DNA of 64,000 nucleotides from Rhineura floridana (lineage: Eukaryota > Chordata > Lepidosauria > Squamata > Rhineuridae), in NCBI RefSeq assembly GCF_030035675.1, contig NC_084489.1, positions 35,610,001 to 35,674,000 of the forward strand, read 5' to 3'. Of the stretch, positions 33,534-44,132 are shown piece after piece. The notes beneath the pieces are model-generated. The model saw nothing but the letters and a program-made list of their open reading frames with translations. It was not told the DNA's origin and did no database searches. Every line of letters begins with the position of its first letter. Positions within the stretch are counted from its first letter, which is position 1. Position numbers and translations under genes: made by a program.

Positions 33534-34182
33534 TTGATCTGCAGGGCTGGGACTAAGTATCTTGGCACCTGGGGTAAACAACATGAACACATCCCTGAGC
33601 CAACTGCATATTTTATGACAGAAATTTAACAGCAGTTGTAATAAAATTATAAACGAATACATTTCCAGTTTTGGATAAGACTCAGTTAGTGAATATTCAT
33701 TGGTCATTTTCAGGAAGTCTAATCTTGCCAACTCGAGCTAGGAAATTTGACTGCCTGGTGCTTAAAGCTTTCAATTTTTGATTAAATTTCTGCAGGATTT
33801 AAAGCGCAGTGGTTTAGAGTGTTGGACTACAACCTGGGAGACCAGGGTTCGAATCCCCACCCAGCCATGAAGCGCACTGGGTGACCTTGGGCCAGTCATT
33901 GTCTCTTAGCCTCAGAGGAAGGCAATGGTAAACCACCTCTGAATACTGCTTACCATGAAAACCTTATTCATAGGGTCGCCATAAGTCAGAATCAGCTTGA
34001 AGGCAGTACATTTACATTTAATATTTTAGCACCAAATTCAATAATCCTAATATATTATTAAAATACATTTTATTTTTCTAAATAATGTGTACAACATTAA
34101 TCATGATTTTGGGGCCCCTTGCGTCAGGTGCCTGAGGCAAAGGACCCACTTTGCCTACCCTAGTTCTGGCCCTACTGATCTG
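33534..34182. mobile_element. hAT-type element with near-perfect TSD, split by a SINE
   Basis: Element 33542-34174. Left end CAGGGCTGGGACTAAG, right end CTAGTTCTGGCCCTA. The flanks TTGATCTG (33534-33541) and CTGATCTG (34175-34182) match at 7 of 8 bases. A Sauria SINE sits inside it. No transposase frame is visible. Confidence 0.78.
33797..34020 (+). mobile_element. Sauria-type SINE, near full length
   Basis: A-box region GCAGTGGTTTAGAG, B-box GGTTCGAATCC (near 33846), middle GGGTGACCTTGGGCCAGTCA, BovB-like tail CATAGGGTCGCCATAAGTCA then CTTGAAGGCAGTACATTT. It is inserted in the hAT element. Confidence 0.93.
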
Positions 34183-35039
34183 GGATACATAAATTCTACA
34201 ATGATTCTGTTTGTGAAATTTCACATTATGCTAGCAGTGCAAATATACTAGCTAGGATCCTAAGGAAATTAATGGACAGAGAGCTTTTCACACTTTCTTC
34301 CATATTACAACCACCTGTACCCCCCCCAAAGTCTTTCTGGAGGGTAGCGAGCCCTTCTGAACAATGGGGCAGGAGTAAACACCCAGAGCTGGGTTTGGAT
34401 CTTCAGATAACCTAACATAAGGAAGTTCCTGGAACAAACTTTACGCATCCCCTCCACCCTTAGCTGTATGTATTTATGTTTTATATTTAGGTTTAATATC
34501 TTTATAGACTAATATCTATACAACTGTGTAAACATTTAAATTATTGCTTCAAAAAGTTATTTTTAAGAATTCAAACTTGTTTCCCGAGTGTCTTACAAAT
34601 TATAAATTAAGGATTTCAGAGCTGGCTGAATGCTGAGATGAATGTTCTCATTTTTTAAATCTCAGAGGGGGGAAAGAAAATATTCTGCTCTTGTTGTGGC
34701 CCTCCATCACTCAAGAGGCTTTAGAATGAATTCAGTTGTAGATCTTGTTGTTGCTTTTCAATTCAAAATTGGTGCACCATCTGTATCTTTATATTAATTC
34801 TGTTAATGGTATATAGTCAGAGATAGATTTTCAGTCTTGGTTTGTCCATACGGTTGAACATATGAATGATTTAAGAGTTTTAAGATCATTGCATTCATGG
34901 AGGAATAATCTAAATAAAATATGAGTTCTTCCCTCTGTCAGTATACATGGTATAAAGAGTTATTACATGGTATAAAGAGTTATGCTACAGTATTAGCAGT
35001 TTAAACAAACACTTTGTCATCAAAATCCTAGCAAGACAC

Positions 35040-35128
35040 AGGCACTGAGGGTGAGTGGTTCCTGTGTCCGAGAAGTTGGTCAATTGCTTGCCCTGAACGG
35101 GGCTGCACTCCCCCTGAAGGAGCAGGTG
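35040..35128 (+). mobile_element. Small L2 fragment
   Basis: Ends GGGGCTGCACTCCCCCTGAA then GGAGCAGGT, the L2 stretch that encodes GVALPLKEQV. It is cut off by the minus-strand L2 that follows. Confidence 0.65.
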
Positions 35129-35137
35129 TTGTTGTTG

Positions 35138-35182
<45 letters not shown>

Positions 35183-36405
35183 TACCCACCCTTCAATTAA
35201 AGGTCCCAGGGTGGGTTACAGCAATGTTAAAATATGACATTAAAACAATTTAAAACAACTTAAAATCCCATAATAGGATGGGTCCTAAAAATACATGTCT
35301 CAGGTGTCAAAGGCCAGGGTAAAGAGGTGCATCATTTGCCAGGCATGCCTCAGTGGGGAGGGAGTTCCACAACTTAGGGGCCACCACAGAGAATGCCCTT
35401 TCTCAGGCTACCCCCCAAGCTTCTGAGGGTGGCAGAACTACCAAAAGGGCCCCCTCTGCTGATCTTAACACCTGAGAGAGTCTGTAGGGAAGGAGGTAGT
35501 CTTTCAGATATTTTGGATCTAAGTCATTTAGGGTTTTAAACAGTGTGAGCAATCAATACAATTATTTAAAACAGCAGTTATATGTGATCTAAAGGGAACC
35601 CCAGCCAGAAATCTGGCTGCTACATTTTGGACCAGATGATGTTTTCAAGTCATCTTCAAGGGCAGCCCTGCTTAGAGCACATTGCAATAATCCAATCTTG
35701 AAGTTACCAGAGCATGGTGTACTTTGGCCAAGTCATCTCTGTACAAAAGGGGCCAAAGCTGGTGAACCAACTGGAGCTGGGAAAAGGCACTCGTAGCCAC
35801 TGAGCCCATCTGGGCCTCCAGTGGCATTGTTGGATCCAGGAGTACCCCCATGCTGCAGACCTGCTCCTTCCAGAGGAATGCAACCCCATCTAGAACAGGC
35901 AGTCTTTCCACCTCCCAGATATGAGAACTCTGGACGCATAACACCTCTGTCTTTTCAGGATTCAGCCTCAGTTTCTTGGCCCACATCCAGCCCATCACCG
36001 CCTGCAAGCACTGATCCAGCACCTCAATTGCCTCTCTCAGTTCAGATGGAACAAAGAGATAGAGCTGTGTGTCATCTGCATATTAATGACACCTCACTCC
36101 AAATCTTGTGATAACAGCTCCCAGTGGCTTCATATAAATGTTAAATAGCATGGGGGACAAGATGGAACTCTGTGGAACGCCACAGGACAGCTTCTGGGTC
36201 TAGGGAGGTCCTTTTAAGGAGGAGACATACCACCGCCTCCTTCAAGATATGATGGAAACTTCCCCTCCTCCAGAGAAGCATTAATCACTCCCTGTACCCA
36301 TCCAGTTAATCCCCTATAGCTAGCTCTAAAAAGCCAAGATGGGCAAGGGTGAAGGGGGCAGGTGGTTGGCTGCACTTCTTCCAGCAGCTTGTTCACATGC
36401 TTGAC
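35129..36405 (-). mobile_element. L2 LINE, 5'-truncated, internally deleted
   Basis: Minus strand. An (AAT)n tail at 35136-35180 is followed by the 3' UTR and the ORF2 C-terminus. A 116-codon frame (36022-35672) reads LDQCLQAVMGWM, KLRLNPEKTEVL, MGVLLDP and SRLDYCN. Further up, 36396-36214 encodes CPLHPCPSWLF and VINASLEEGKFP, the start of the L2 reverse transcriptase. The middle of the RT domain is missing, so there is an internal deletion near 36180-36200. Confidence 0.88.
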
Positions 36406-37525
36406 CGCAGAAATTGAAACTGATCCAGTATGGATGGAACAGACAGATTATCTGGATCCATTTCAGTAGGGTTTCAGGCCTCATTTTGGCACGGAAACAG
36501 CCTTGGTCACCCTGTATGATGACCTCTGTCGGGAGAGAGACGGGGGAGTGTGACTCTGTTGATTCTCCTTGATCTCTCAGCGGCTTTCGATACCATCGAC
36601 CATGGTATCCTTCTGGGAAGACTGGCTGAGTTGGGAGTGGGAGGGACTGCATGGCAGTGGTTCTGCTCCTACTTGGTGAGTCGACTCCAGAAGGTGGTGC
36701 TTGGGGAACATTGCTCGGCACCCTGTACTCTCCAGTATGGGGTTCTGCAGGGGTCAGTTCTGTCCCCATGCTGTTTAACATCTACATGAAACTGTTGGGT
36801 GCAGTCATCCAGAGCTTTGTAGTGTGTTGCCATCAGTATGCTAATGACTCGCAGCTCTATTTCTCCTTTTCATCTTCAGATTATGCTGTCAATGTGCTGA
36901 ACCAGTGTCTGGCTGCGACAATGGACTGGATGAGGCTCAATCCAGACAAGACTGAGATGCTGCTAGTGGGTGGTTCTTCTGACCGGATGGTGGATGTCCA
37001 ACCTGTCCTGGATGGGGTTGCACTCCCCCTGAAGGAGCAGGTTCACAGCTTGGGGGTTCTCCTAGAACCATCTCTGTCACGTGAGGCCCAGGTAGCCTCG
37101 GTGGCACGGAGTGCCTTCTACCAACTTTGGTTGGTGGCCCAGCTATGCCCCTATCTGGACAGGGATAACCTGGCTTCAGTTGTCCATGCTGTGGCAACCT
37201 TCAAGTTAGATTACTGCAATGCGCTGTACGTGGGGCTGCCTTTGAAGACTGTTCGGAAACTGCAGCTTATGGAAAATGCGGCAGCCAGCTTGGTAACAGG
37301 GACCAGATGGTTCAAACATATAAAACCGATTCTGGCCTGCTTGCATTGGGTGCCTGTATGTTTCAGAGCTCGATACAAGGTTCTGGTTTTAACCTATAAA
37401 GCCTTACAAGGCTTGGGACCACAATATCTGATGGAACACCTCTCCTGACACGAACCCACCCGTACACTACGCTCAACATCCAAGGCCCTCCTCCAGGTGT
37501 CTACTCCAAGGGAAGCCTGGAGGAT

Positions 37526-37986
37526 TTATTTATTTATTTATTATCATTATTTTTACCCCGCCCTTTTTCCAAAACTGGAACTCACGGCAGCTTCCAGATA
37601 AAAGCACACATATAATTAAAAACATACAAAAGTCTAGATTAAAATCAAATTAAACTATTTACAGTATTAAAACCATTCATATAATTCAAACTCAGTTTAA
37701 GATAATACAGTTAGACAATAGCAATGCAGCACCCTTCAAGTCCTGTCCTTAACAGCTTTCAGTTCAAAAGGCTTATTGAAATAAAAAAGTCTTTGCTTGC
37801 CGACGGAAGGACTGCAAGGAGGGGGCCATTCTTGCTTCCCTAGGAAGGGAGTTCCAAAGCCTCGGGGTAGCCACCGAAAAGGCCCTATCTCGCGTCCCCA
37901 CTAGTCGTGCTTGTGAGGACGTAGGTATTGAGAGAAGGGCCTCTCCTGAGGATCTCAGGGCCCGGGCAGGCTCATATAGCAACAAA
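37526..37986 (-). mobile_element. L2 3' end inserted in another L2
   Basis: Flanked by GGAGGAT at 37519-37525 and 37987-37993. The minus-strand frame 37985-37773 reads LYEPARALRSSGEALLSIPT and ends RRQAKTFLFQ, the ORF2 C-terminus; then come a 3' UTR and tail. It is the same subfamily as 5479-5938. Confidence 0.88.
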
Positions 37987-38046
37987 GGAGGATAGCAACA
38001 AAGGAGAGGGCCTTCTCAGTGGTGGCCCCCAAATTATGGAATGATG

Positions 38047-39030
38047 TTAATAATAATAATAATAATAATTTAATTTGTGGGTCGCCTATCTGGCCAATGG
38101 CCACTCTAGGCGACGTACAATTTAACAACAATACATTATATCATAATAAAATACATCATAAAATACAATATAACAATAAAACAATAAAACAGTTCCAGTA
38201 CAGAGTAGTAGGCTATTGGTCGTAAAAATTTAACCCTCCCCGTAAGTCCCAAAGGCCTGTCTGAAGAGCCAGGTCTTCAAAGCTTGGCGGAATACATTCA
38301 GGGAAGGGGCATGTCGAAGGTCATACGGGAGGGAGTTCCAGAGAGTGGGGGCCGCCACTGAAAATGCCCTCTCTCTTGTACCCGCCAACCTAGCTGTTTT
38401 AGTTGGCGGGATTGAGAGAAGGTCCTGTGTGGCTGATCTCGTTGGGCGGCATGGTTGGTGGCGCTGGAGGCGCTCCATCAGATAAACTGGGCCGAGACCG
38501 TATAGGGATTTAAAGGTTAATACCAACACCTTGAATTGGGCCCGGAAAATAACTGGAAGCCAGTGTAGGTCGAACAACACTGGGGTGATGTGTTCCCAGC
38601 AGCGACAGTTTGTAAGTAGTCGAGCCGCAGCATTTTGTATAAGTTGTAATTTCCGGACCGTTTTCAAGGGTAACCCCACGTAGAGCGCATTACAGGAATC
38701 CAACCGAGAGGTGACCAGGGCATGTACCACCAGTGGGAGCTGATGAGCAGGAAGGTAGGGCTGCAGTCTACGAATGAGGTGTAATTGATACCAAGCTGCC
38801 CGGCTCACTGCCGAAATCTGAGCCTCCATGGACAGCTTGGAATCAAGCACAACCCCAAGGCTGCGGACCTGGTCCTTCAGGGGCAATTTCACCCCGTCGA
38901 ACACCAGGTCAACATCTCCCAGCCTTCCCTTGTCTCCCACGAGTAGCACCTCAGTCTTATCAGGATTCAGCTTCAGCCTGTTCCTTCCCATCCATCCACT
39001 CACGGATTCCAGGCACTGACAAGGAATCCT
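38047..39030 (-). mobile_element. L2 LINE 3' third, well preserved, inserted in another L2
   Basis: Minus-strand frame 39087-38230 (285 codons; its first ~25 residues come from the host element) is the longest intact L2 piece in the window. It reads LESVSGWMGRNRLKLNPDKT, LGVVLDSKLSMEAQISAVSR, CNALYVGLPLKTVRKLQLIQ, NAAARLLT and finishes FRQALKTWLFR. The 3' UTR and an (AAT)n tail reach 38047. It has few disruptions, so it is younger than its host element. Confidence 0.88.
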
Positions 39031-39383
39031 TGTTGTTGACAAGGTGCGCCTGGCGCCAACACTGTTAACTTTTCGGTGCCAGGTCAAGATTTTCCTCTTC
39101 TCCCAGGCATTTTAGCATGTGTTTTTAAATTGCTTTATAAAAATGTGTTTTTAAATTTGTATATTTGTTTTTAATGTTTTTAATTGTTGTAAACCACCCA
39201 GAGAGCTTCGGCTATGGGGCGGTATACAAATGCAATAAATAAATAAATAAACTGACAGTTATCTCAGTGGAGGCCTGTAGAAAGGGAAGTCCCCCAAGAA
39301 TCAGTAATGAGACCTGTGCTTTTTAACTTGTTCAAACATGACCTAGAATTAGGGGTGTGCAGTGAAGTAGCCAGGTTTGCTGA

Positions 39384-39595
39384 TACAGTAGGGCCCTGCT
39401 TACCGGCGCTTCACAATCCGGCGTTCCGCTAATGCAGTGGTCTGAAATTCCCCTTTTTACAGCCGATTTTGTGGCATTTTGCGACATTTTCGCGCGACAG
39501 CCCCATTATAGTCTATGGGTTCCACTTTACGGTGATTTCCACTTTACGGCGGGGGCCTGGTCCCTAACCCGCCATGTAAGCGGGGCACTACTGTA
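39384..39595. mobile_element. Tigger/pogo-like MITE with TA TSD
   Basis: Element 39386-39593, 208 bp. Ends CAGTAGGGCCCTGCTTAC and GTAAGCGGGGCACTACTG are inverted repeats; TA dinucleotides flank it at 39384-39385 and 39594-39595. The GCTTAC/GTAAGC-type ends and the TA target suggest the pogo/Tigger branch of Tc1-mariner. No coding part. Confidence 0.85.
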
Positions 39596-40292
39596 ATACT
39601 AAATTGTTCAGGGTTGTTAAAACAAAAAGGGATTACAAATAGCTCCAAAGGGACCTGTCCAAACTGAGTGAATAGGCAGTAAAATACATATTGGAGCAAA
39701 AAATCTTAATTTCACATATACACTCATGGGGTATAAACTGGCAATCACTGAACAGGAACGAGACCTTGGGATCATAAAGGATAGCTTGATGAAGATGTTG
39801 AACCAATGTGTGGCAGCTGTGAAAAAGGCAAATTCCATGCTAGGAATAATTAAGAAAGGTATTGAAAATAAAACTGCTGATATCATAATGCTGTTGTATA
39901 AATCTATGTTGTAGCCATGTTTGGAGTACTGTGTACAGTTCTGGTCACCTCACCTCAAAAATGGTATTTGTAGAGTTGGAAAAGGTTCAGAAAATTGCAA
40001 CTAGGTTGCAGCATTTGGGGCTTTTAATTTTAGAGAAAAGGTGAGTAAGAGGCGACATGATAGAAGTGTATAAAATTATGAATGGTATGGAGAAAGCGAA
40101 TACAGAAAAGATTTTCTCCCTTATAACACTAGAATTTGTGGATATACAATGAAGCTGAATATTGGAAGATTCAGGACAGACAAAGGTATTTCTTCACGCA
40201 GCACATAGTTAAACTATGGAATTCACTCCCACAAGAGACAGTGATGGCCACCAGTTTGGATGGCTTTAAAAGAGGATTAGACAAATTCATGT

Positions 40293-40425
40293 AGGATAAT
40301 CAGAGCTTGGAAAAGTTACTTTTTAAAACTACAACTCCCATCAGCCCCAGCCAGCATGGCCACTGGATTGGGCTGATGGGAGTTGTAGTTCAAAAAAAGT
40401 AACTTTTCCATGCTGTGAGGATAAT
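40293..40425. mobile_element. 117-bp hAT MITE with perfect 8-bp TSD
   Basis: Element 40301-40417. TSD AGGATAAT at 40293-40300 and 40418-40425. Ends CAGAGCTTGGAAAAGTTACT and AGTAACTTTTCCATGCTGTG. The arms continue into ACTACAACTCCCATCAGCCC and its complement, so nearly the whole element is a hairpin. Confidence 0.93.
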
Positions 40426-40642
40426 ACTATCAATTATTACTAGCCATGGTTGCTGTGCTCTGTCACCATAGTCAGAGGCAGTATGCTTTTGGAAACTGGT
40501 TGCTGGTAGCCACAGGAGGGGAGAGTGCTCTTGCATTCAGGTCCTGCATGTGGGCTTCCCATCTGGTTGGCCACTGTGAGAACAGAATGCTGGACTAGAT
40601 GAGCCACTGACCTGATCCAGCAGGCTCTTCTTACGTTCTTAT

Positions 40643-41845
40643 GGTCCGGGTGCCTCTAACCATGGTATCCAACTCTGTCCAAATCTGAGTGATGTCCCTA
40701 AAGTGCCTCCCAAAGGTGTTACAGTAGGCCTCCGAGAGTGCCAGATGACAAAAGCTTTTTCACCATTTGGAAAAGCTCTGCTGGACGACTACTTGTGGAC
40801 GCAATGGTGGTGAAGAAGTAAGCTTTCTTCACCGCCACCACTGCCACATAGAAGGCACAATAGTGCAACCTTACCTGTGTTTGGTTAGGTTCAGACTGAG
40901 ATTTACATGACCTGTGCTCCAACCACCGACTCCTGTTTCATTGCACACAGGTCACTGGAGTACCAAGGTGGCCTATGTGCTCCACAGTGACAGCAATGGC
41001 ACTCAGGAGCAATCGTGTCAATGGCTCTTCGCATCTCACCATTCCACAGTGATTCAGGAGCCTTAATAGGAGCACCAGCCACACCAGCTGGAAACATCCC
41101 CCAGAGCATTCAGAAATCCATCAGATTCCAAAAGTCTCCGAGTGCAGACCATCTCAATGGGTTCCCCACCCTTGCAGAGAGGAGTTGCTAAATTCAATTG
41201 AATCCTTACCAGGGAATGGTTTGTCCATGTCAGTGGACTCACAGCGAGTTCCCTAATCAATGGAGAATTACCAATGCACTCTGTGGCAAAAACTAGGTCG
41301 AGGGTATGCTCAGCCACGTGTGTTGGGCCACTGATGAATTGAGACAGCCCCATGGTTGTCATGGAGGCCATGAAATCCTGAGCTGACTCATTTGAGGCAG
41401 CCTCAGTGTGGATATTGAAGTTCCCCAGCACCACCATGAAAGGATTCTCCAACACCACATCTGGGATTACCTCTACCAGCTTTGTTAGGGAGGTTGTAAT
41501 GCAGTGGGGTGGGTGTTACACTAACAATATCCCCATTCTGTCTCTGGCCCAACATCACAAACAATCCCTCTAACCCAGACAGTGTGGATTGATCTCCTGG
41601 TAAGAGAGATGGATTTTTTATGGATGATTGCAACTCCAACCCGCTATCCCTCTGACCTAGAGTGGTGCTGCACTGAGTGCCCAGATGGACACAGCTGGGT
41701 TAGCACTGGGCCACCGAGCTCATCTGCCAAGGTATCAGTAATACACGCCAAGTCTGCCCCCTCATCTGCAATCAAATCATGAATGATAGATGTCTTATTT
41801 TGGGCAGACCTGGCATTTAGCAATACTGACTGGCACCCCAAATTC
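40643..41845 (-). mobile_element. L2 LINE endonuclease part, minus strand
   Basis: Minus-strand frames carry the APE-type endonuclease. 41841-41644 reads LNARSAQNKTSIIHDLIADE and ACITDTLADE. 41458-41063 reads MVVLGNFNIHTE (the GDFN catalytic motif, here GNFN), QFISGPTHVAEHTLDLVFAT and TWTNHSLV (the S/T-D-H motif, here TNHS). The key D residues are thus changed. 41639-41403 fills the middle in another frame. It is directly abutted by the plus-strand 3' end of an L2 (next entry). Confidence 0.85.
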
Positions 41846-42602
41846 AGTTACACAGTCTTGGGGGCAATTCTGAATCCAGCTTTGTCACTGGAAGTCCAGG
41901 TAGCCTCAGTGGCTAGAAGTGCCTTTTAGCAGTGGCTCCTGGTACAACAGCTACAGCTGTTCCTGGACCAGGAGAGTTTGACCACAGTAGTTCAGGTATT
42001 GGTGACTTAAAGTTTGGATTACTGCAATGAATTCTATATGGGGCTTTCCCTGCACTTGATTCAGAAACTGCAGTTTGTGTAGAATGCTGCGGTGTGGTTA
42101 CTGTCAGCATATAATACCTCTGCTCAGATCTGCACTGGATTTGTTCAAGGTTGTTACTATTGGTATATAAAAACCTTAACAATTTGGGACCAGTTTACTT
42201 GCGCGATCCCCTTACCTCATATGTGTCGCCAGCTCAACCACTTCAGTCTGTGGACCTAGCACTGTTACAAGTGTTACATATTTGTTCCAGAGTTATTAAA
42301 AAATCTATCTTTCAGTGCGGCAGCACCTACACTTTGAAACACCCTGCCTATTGATATCAGGCAGACACCTTTGCTGTACTCTTTTCAGCACCTGCTTAAA
42401 ACATTTTTTGCTTAGGGAAGTCTATCCAGACTCATAGATGTTGAGTTATTTTAATTTCTTTTTTGTGTACTGTTAATTCTAATTATCTTTTAAATGTTTT
42501 AATTATTTGGTTTAACTTTTTTATTTATAATTTTAATTCTTGTAAACTGCTTAGAGGTTTTATTACAATCAAGCAGTATACACATTCTGTTAAATAAAAA
42601 AA
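41846..42602 (+). mobile_element. L2 LINE 3' part, plus strand, abutting the inverted 5' part
   Basis: Broken frames read LGAILNPALSLEVQVASVAR, LDYCNEFYMGLSLHLIQKLQ and NLNNLGPVYL, then a 3' UTR with TTGTAAACTGCTTAGAGG and AAATAAAAAAAAT at the end. Together with 40643-41845 it looks like one L2 insertion with an inverted 5' part. Confidence 0.82.
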
Positions 42603-43980
42603 ATTCATCTCTATGTTACACAATCAATGTAATCTCATTTTTAGTCACTTCATTTTCACATGCAATTTGGTTTGGATTACAAGTCTAATGGTCCAAAAAT
42701 GTTTTAGAATAGACTTTGTTACTTAAAAGGCAAAGGTGAGGAAAGCCAGGGATAGTAATTGTGTAGTTGTCCCTTTCATAGGTTGGGTCTATGCAATTTG
42801 GGACCAGTTTACTTAGACTAGTTTTCCAAGACTTGCAAGTGGCTTTCATAAGATAATATTTTTAATATGGTTAGTTATTTTATTAAGTGTATGCTACTTT
42901 CCCTCCTGCCAGCCATTTGTGAGAATATTCCAAGAAAATTGGTTGAGAATATCTGGCATAATTTTGGCTCCTCTCCTTGCCATACAATGTTTAGCTTCTG
43001 GTGCTAGTAGAGACAGGTTTGCTAGTACAGGGGACAGGATTTAAAATCTGCCTAACTGTAGTTCTGTAACATCCTTGCAGGAAAATATTAATAAATTGAT
43101 GGGATATTTGCACAGCATACAAGAGCCCTAAAAATGTTGTGATATATTGCTTGTGGGTTCTTGTTTTTTTAAATAGAAGAGTTTGTAGCAAAGCATTTCC
43201 TTGTCTAGAAGTTAAACCTCATAAGATCTAAAGTTTTGCATGGCATAAAATTGCATATTTGGATTATTCATGCTGAAAACTATATGCCTAATACTCAGCA
43301 CATGCTGGTTTTCAGTGTTTGCTTACTCTTAGCTGTGAACTTTCATGTGCCCTCGCTATGTGCATGTTCTCCGTAACTTCCATGATTTCCTTAACTGTTT
43401 AATGGTGTGAATGCATTTAAAGGTATCCAGGATGCCTTCATTATTGTGGTTTGTAAACTCAGTTTAACCCATGGTTACAAATTTACAATGGCAATCCTAA
43501 TTACCTTTAATCATATTCATGTAGCAGTAAATAATTGTTTAAAGTAAATCACAGAAAGAGTGCATGAGAGCCTGTGCAAACAGTGTTTTGCAAGTCACTA
43601 TCGCCTCTGCTATGGCATGTTTGCTATATATCTGTCACAGATACATTGCATCCTAGCCTTGTTGCATTTTTTAAAGTATTACTATGTTGTGTCTGTTAGT
43701 TTAGTGCTCATAAAACAATTAAATTGAGAACACCTTTTATGCTATTTTGTGTGTTGTAGAGGAAATTGAGAATTGTAACTATTACAAATAATTACAATTT
43801 CAGTCTTAACTGAAAGAGTGATGTATTGGATTACATATAGACTACTTAATGTCTGAACCATTTAATCATGCTGTTTAAAGGCCTATGGAAAACATAGTGA
43901 TTCCTAGTAAACTATTTGTGGTGGGGGATATACTTTAAGTTAAGTAATATGTGCTTTTTCCATCCCTTTCTTGTCATTAG

Positions 43981-44132
43981 CTTTGCAATGGGTTGTGGAC
44001 TAAACAAGTTGGAAAAACATGTTGAAAAACGGCCTGGTAACATCTATTCAACTTTGAAGAGGCCCCAAGTTGAAACCAAAATAGATATATTCTATGAATA
44101 TCACTTCCTGGAATTTACAACTTTAAGTGATG
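43981..44132 (+). other. RFTN1: RFTN1 exon 2 (first coding exon)
   Basis: The acceptor is TTGTCATTAG| at 43980, after a pyrimidine tract. The donor is GATG|GTAAGT at 44132/44133, an ideal consensus. Seven bases of 5' UTR (CTTTGCA) precede the ATG. The exon is 152 bp and ends in phase 1. Confidence 0.93.
43988..44132 (+). CDS. RFTN1: Raftlin (RFTN1), N-terminal 48 residues
   Basis: Raftlin is a lipid-raft protein held on the inner face of the plasma membrane by lipid anchors. It helps organise B- and T-cell receptor signalling and uptake of TLR ligands (family knowledge). The exon encodes 48 codons plus one base, starting MGCGLNKLEKHVEKRPGNIY and including STLKRPQVETKID and FLEFTTLSD. Met-Gly-Cys gives the N-myristoylation (Gly2) and palmitoylation (Cys3) sites. 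From memory human RFTN1 starts MGCGLNKLEKRDEKRPGNIY, so only a few residues differ. The ATG has G at -3 and G at +4, a strong context. The next codon starts with G, consistent with the Ala found there in human. The paralogue RFTN2 has a different N-terminus. The rest of the gene lies beyond the window. Confidence 0.96.

Larger units (their letters stand above)
36406..39252 (+). mobile_element. L2 LINE, plus strand, interrupted twice by other L2 copies
   Basis: Coding parts: 36550-36789 reads [19 protein letters not shown] (RT), and 36651-37448 continues with [22 protein letters not shown] (the RT active-site box, with ANDS in place of the usual ADDT), LNPDKTEMLLVGG, LGVLLEPSLS, LDYCNALYVGLPLK and a late GLGPQYLMEHL. 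After 37525 a minus-strand L2 3' end is inserted. The element resumes at 37987 (GGATAGCAACAAAGGAGAGG), is interrupted again at about 38047-39030, and ends 39030-39252 with ACAAGGTGCGCCTGGCGCC, the 3' UTR and (AAAT)n. The endonuclease part is missing. Confidence 0.85.
39253..40642 (+). mobile_element. CR1 LINE 3' part, holding two MITEs
   Basis: Plus-strand CR1 starting near the RT GVPQGS box (VPQESVMRPVLFNLF), with the catalytic FADD region at about 39372-39385. Then come the ORF2 C-terminus, a 3' UTR, and an end ATCCAGCAGGCTCTTCTTACG to TTCTTA at 40640. It abuts the L2 tail on the left. A Tigger-like MITE (39386-39593) and a hAT MITE (40301-40417) lie inside it, both with clean target duplications. 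Confidence 0.9.
25861..43980 (+). other. RFTN1: RFTN1 intron 1 (about 18.1 kb)
   Basis: Runs from the GTGAGG donor to the acceptor at 43980 (a pyrimidine-rich tract, TTTTTCCATCCCTTTC, then TTGTCATTAG). It holds many repeats listed separately. No other exon was recognised inside it. Stretches without any named repeat are 25861-27615, 28440-30955, 32945-33530, 34183-35040 and 42603-43980. Confidence 0.7.

Noticed and set aside
34947-34985. Tandem 20-bp duplication (ACATGGTATAAAGAGTTATT), and a 14-bp one near 57391
   Set aside because: Two-unit local duplications of the ordinary slippage kind; no wider pattern.
35136-35180. (AAT)n run, and similar runs at 4415, 38047 and 51900, as CRISPR-like arrays
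   Set aside because: They are simple-repeat tails of LINEs with no spacers.
41063-41458. Endonuclease-like frame considered as a host APE-family gene
   Set aside because: The phrases SGPTH and HTLDLVF are typical of L2 LINE endonuclease, catalytic residues are changed, and L2 coding sequence lies on both sides.
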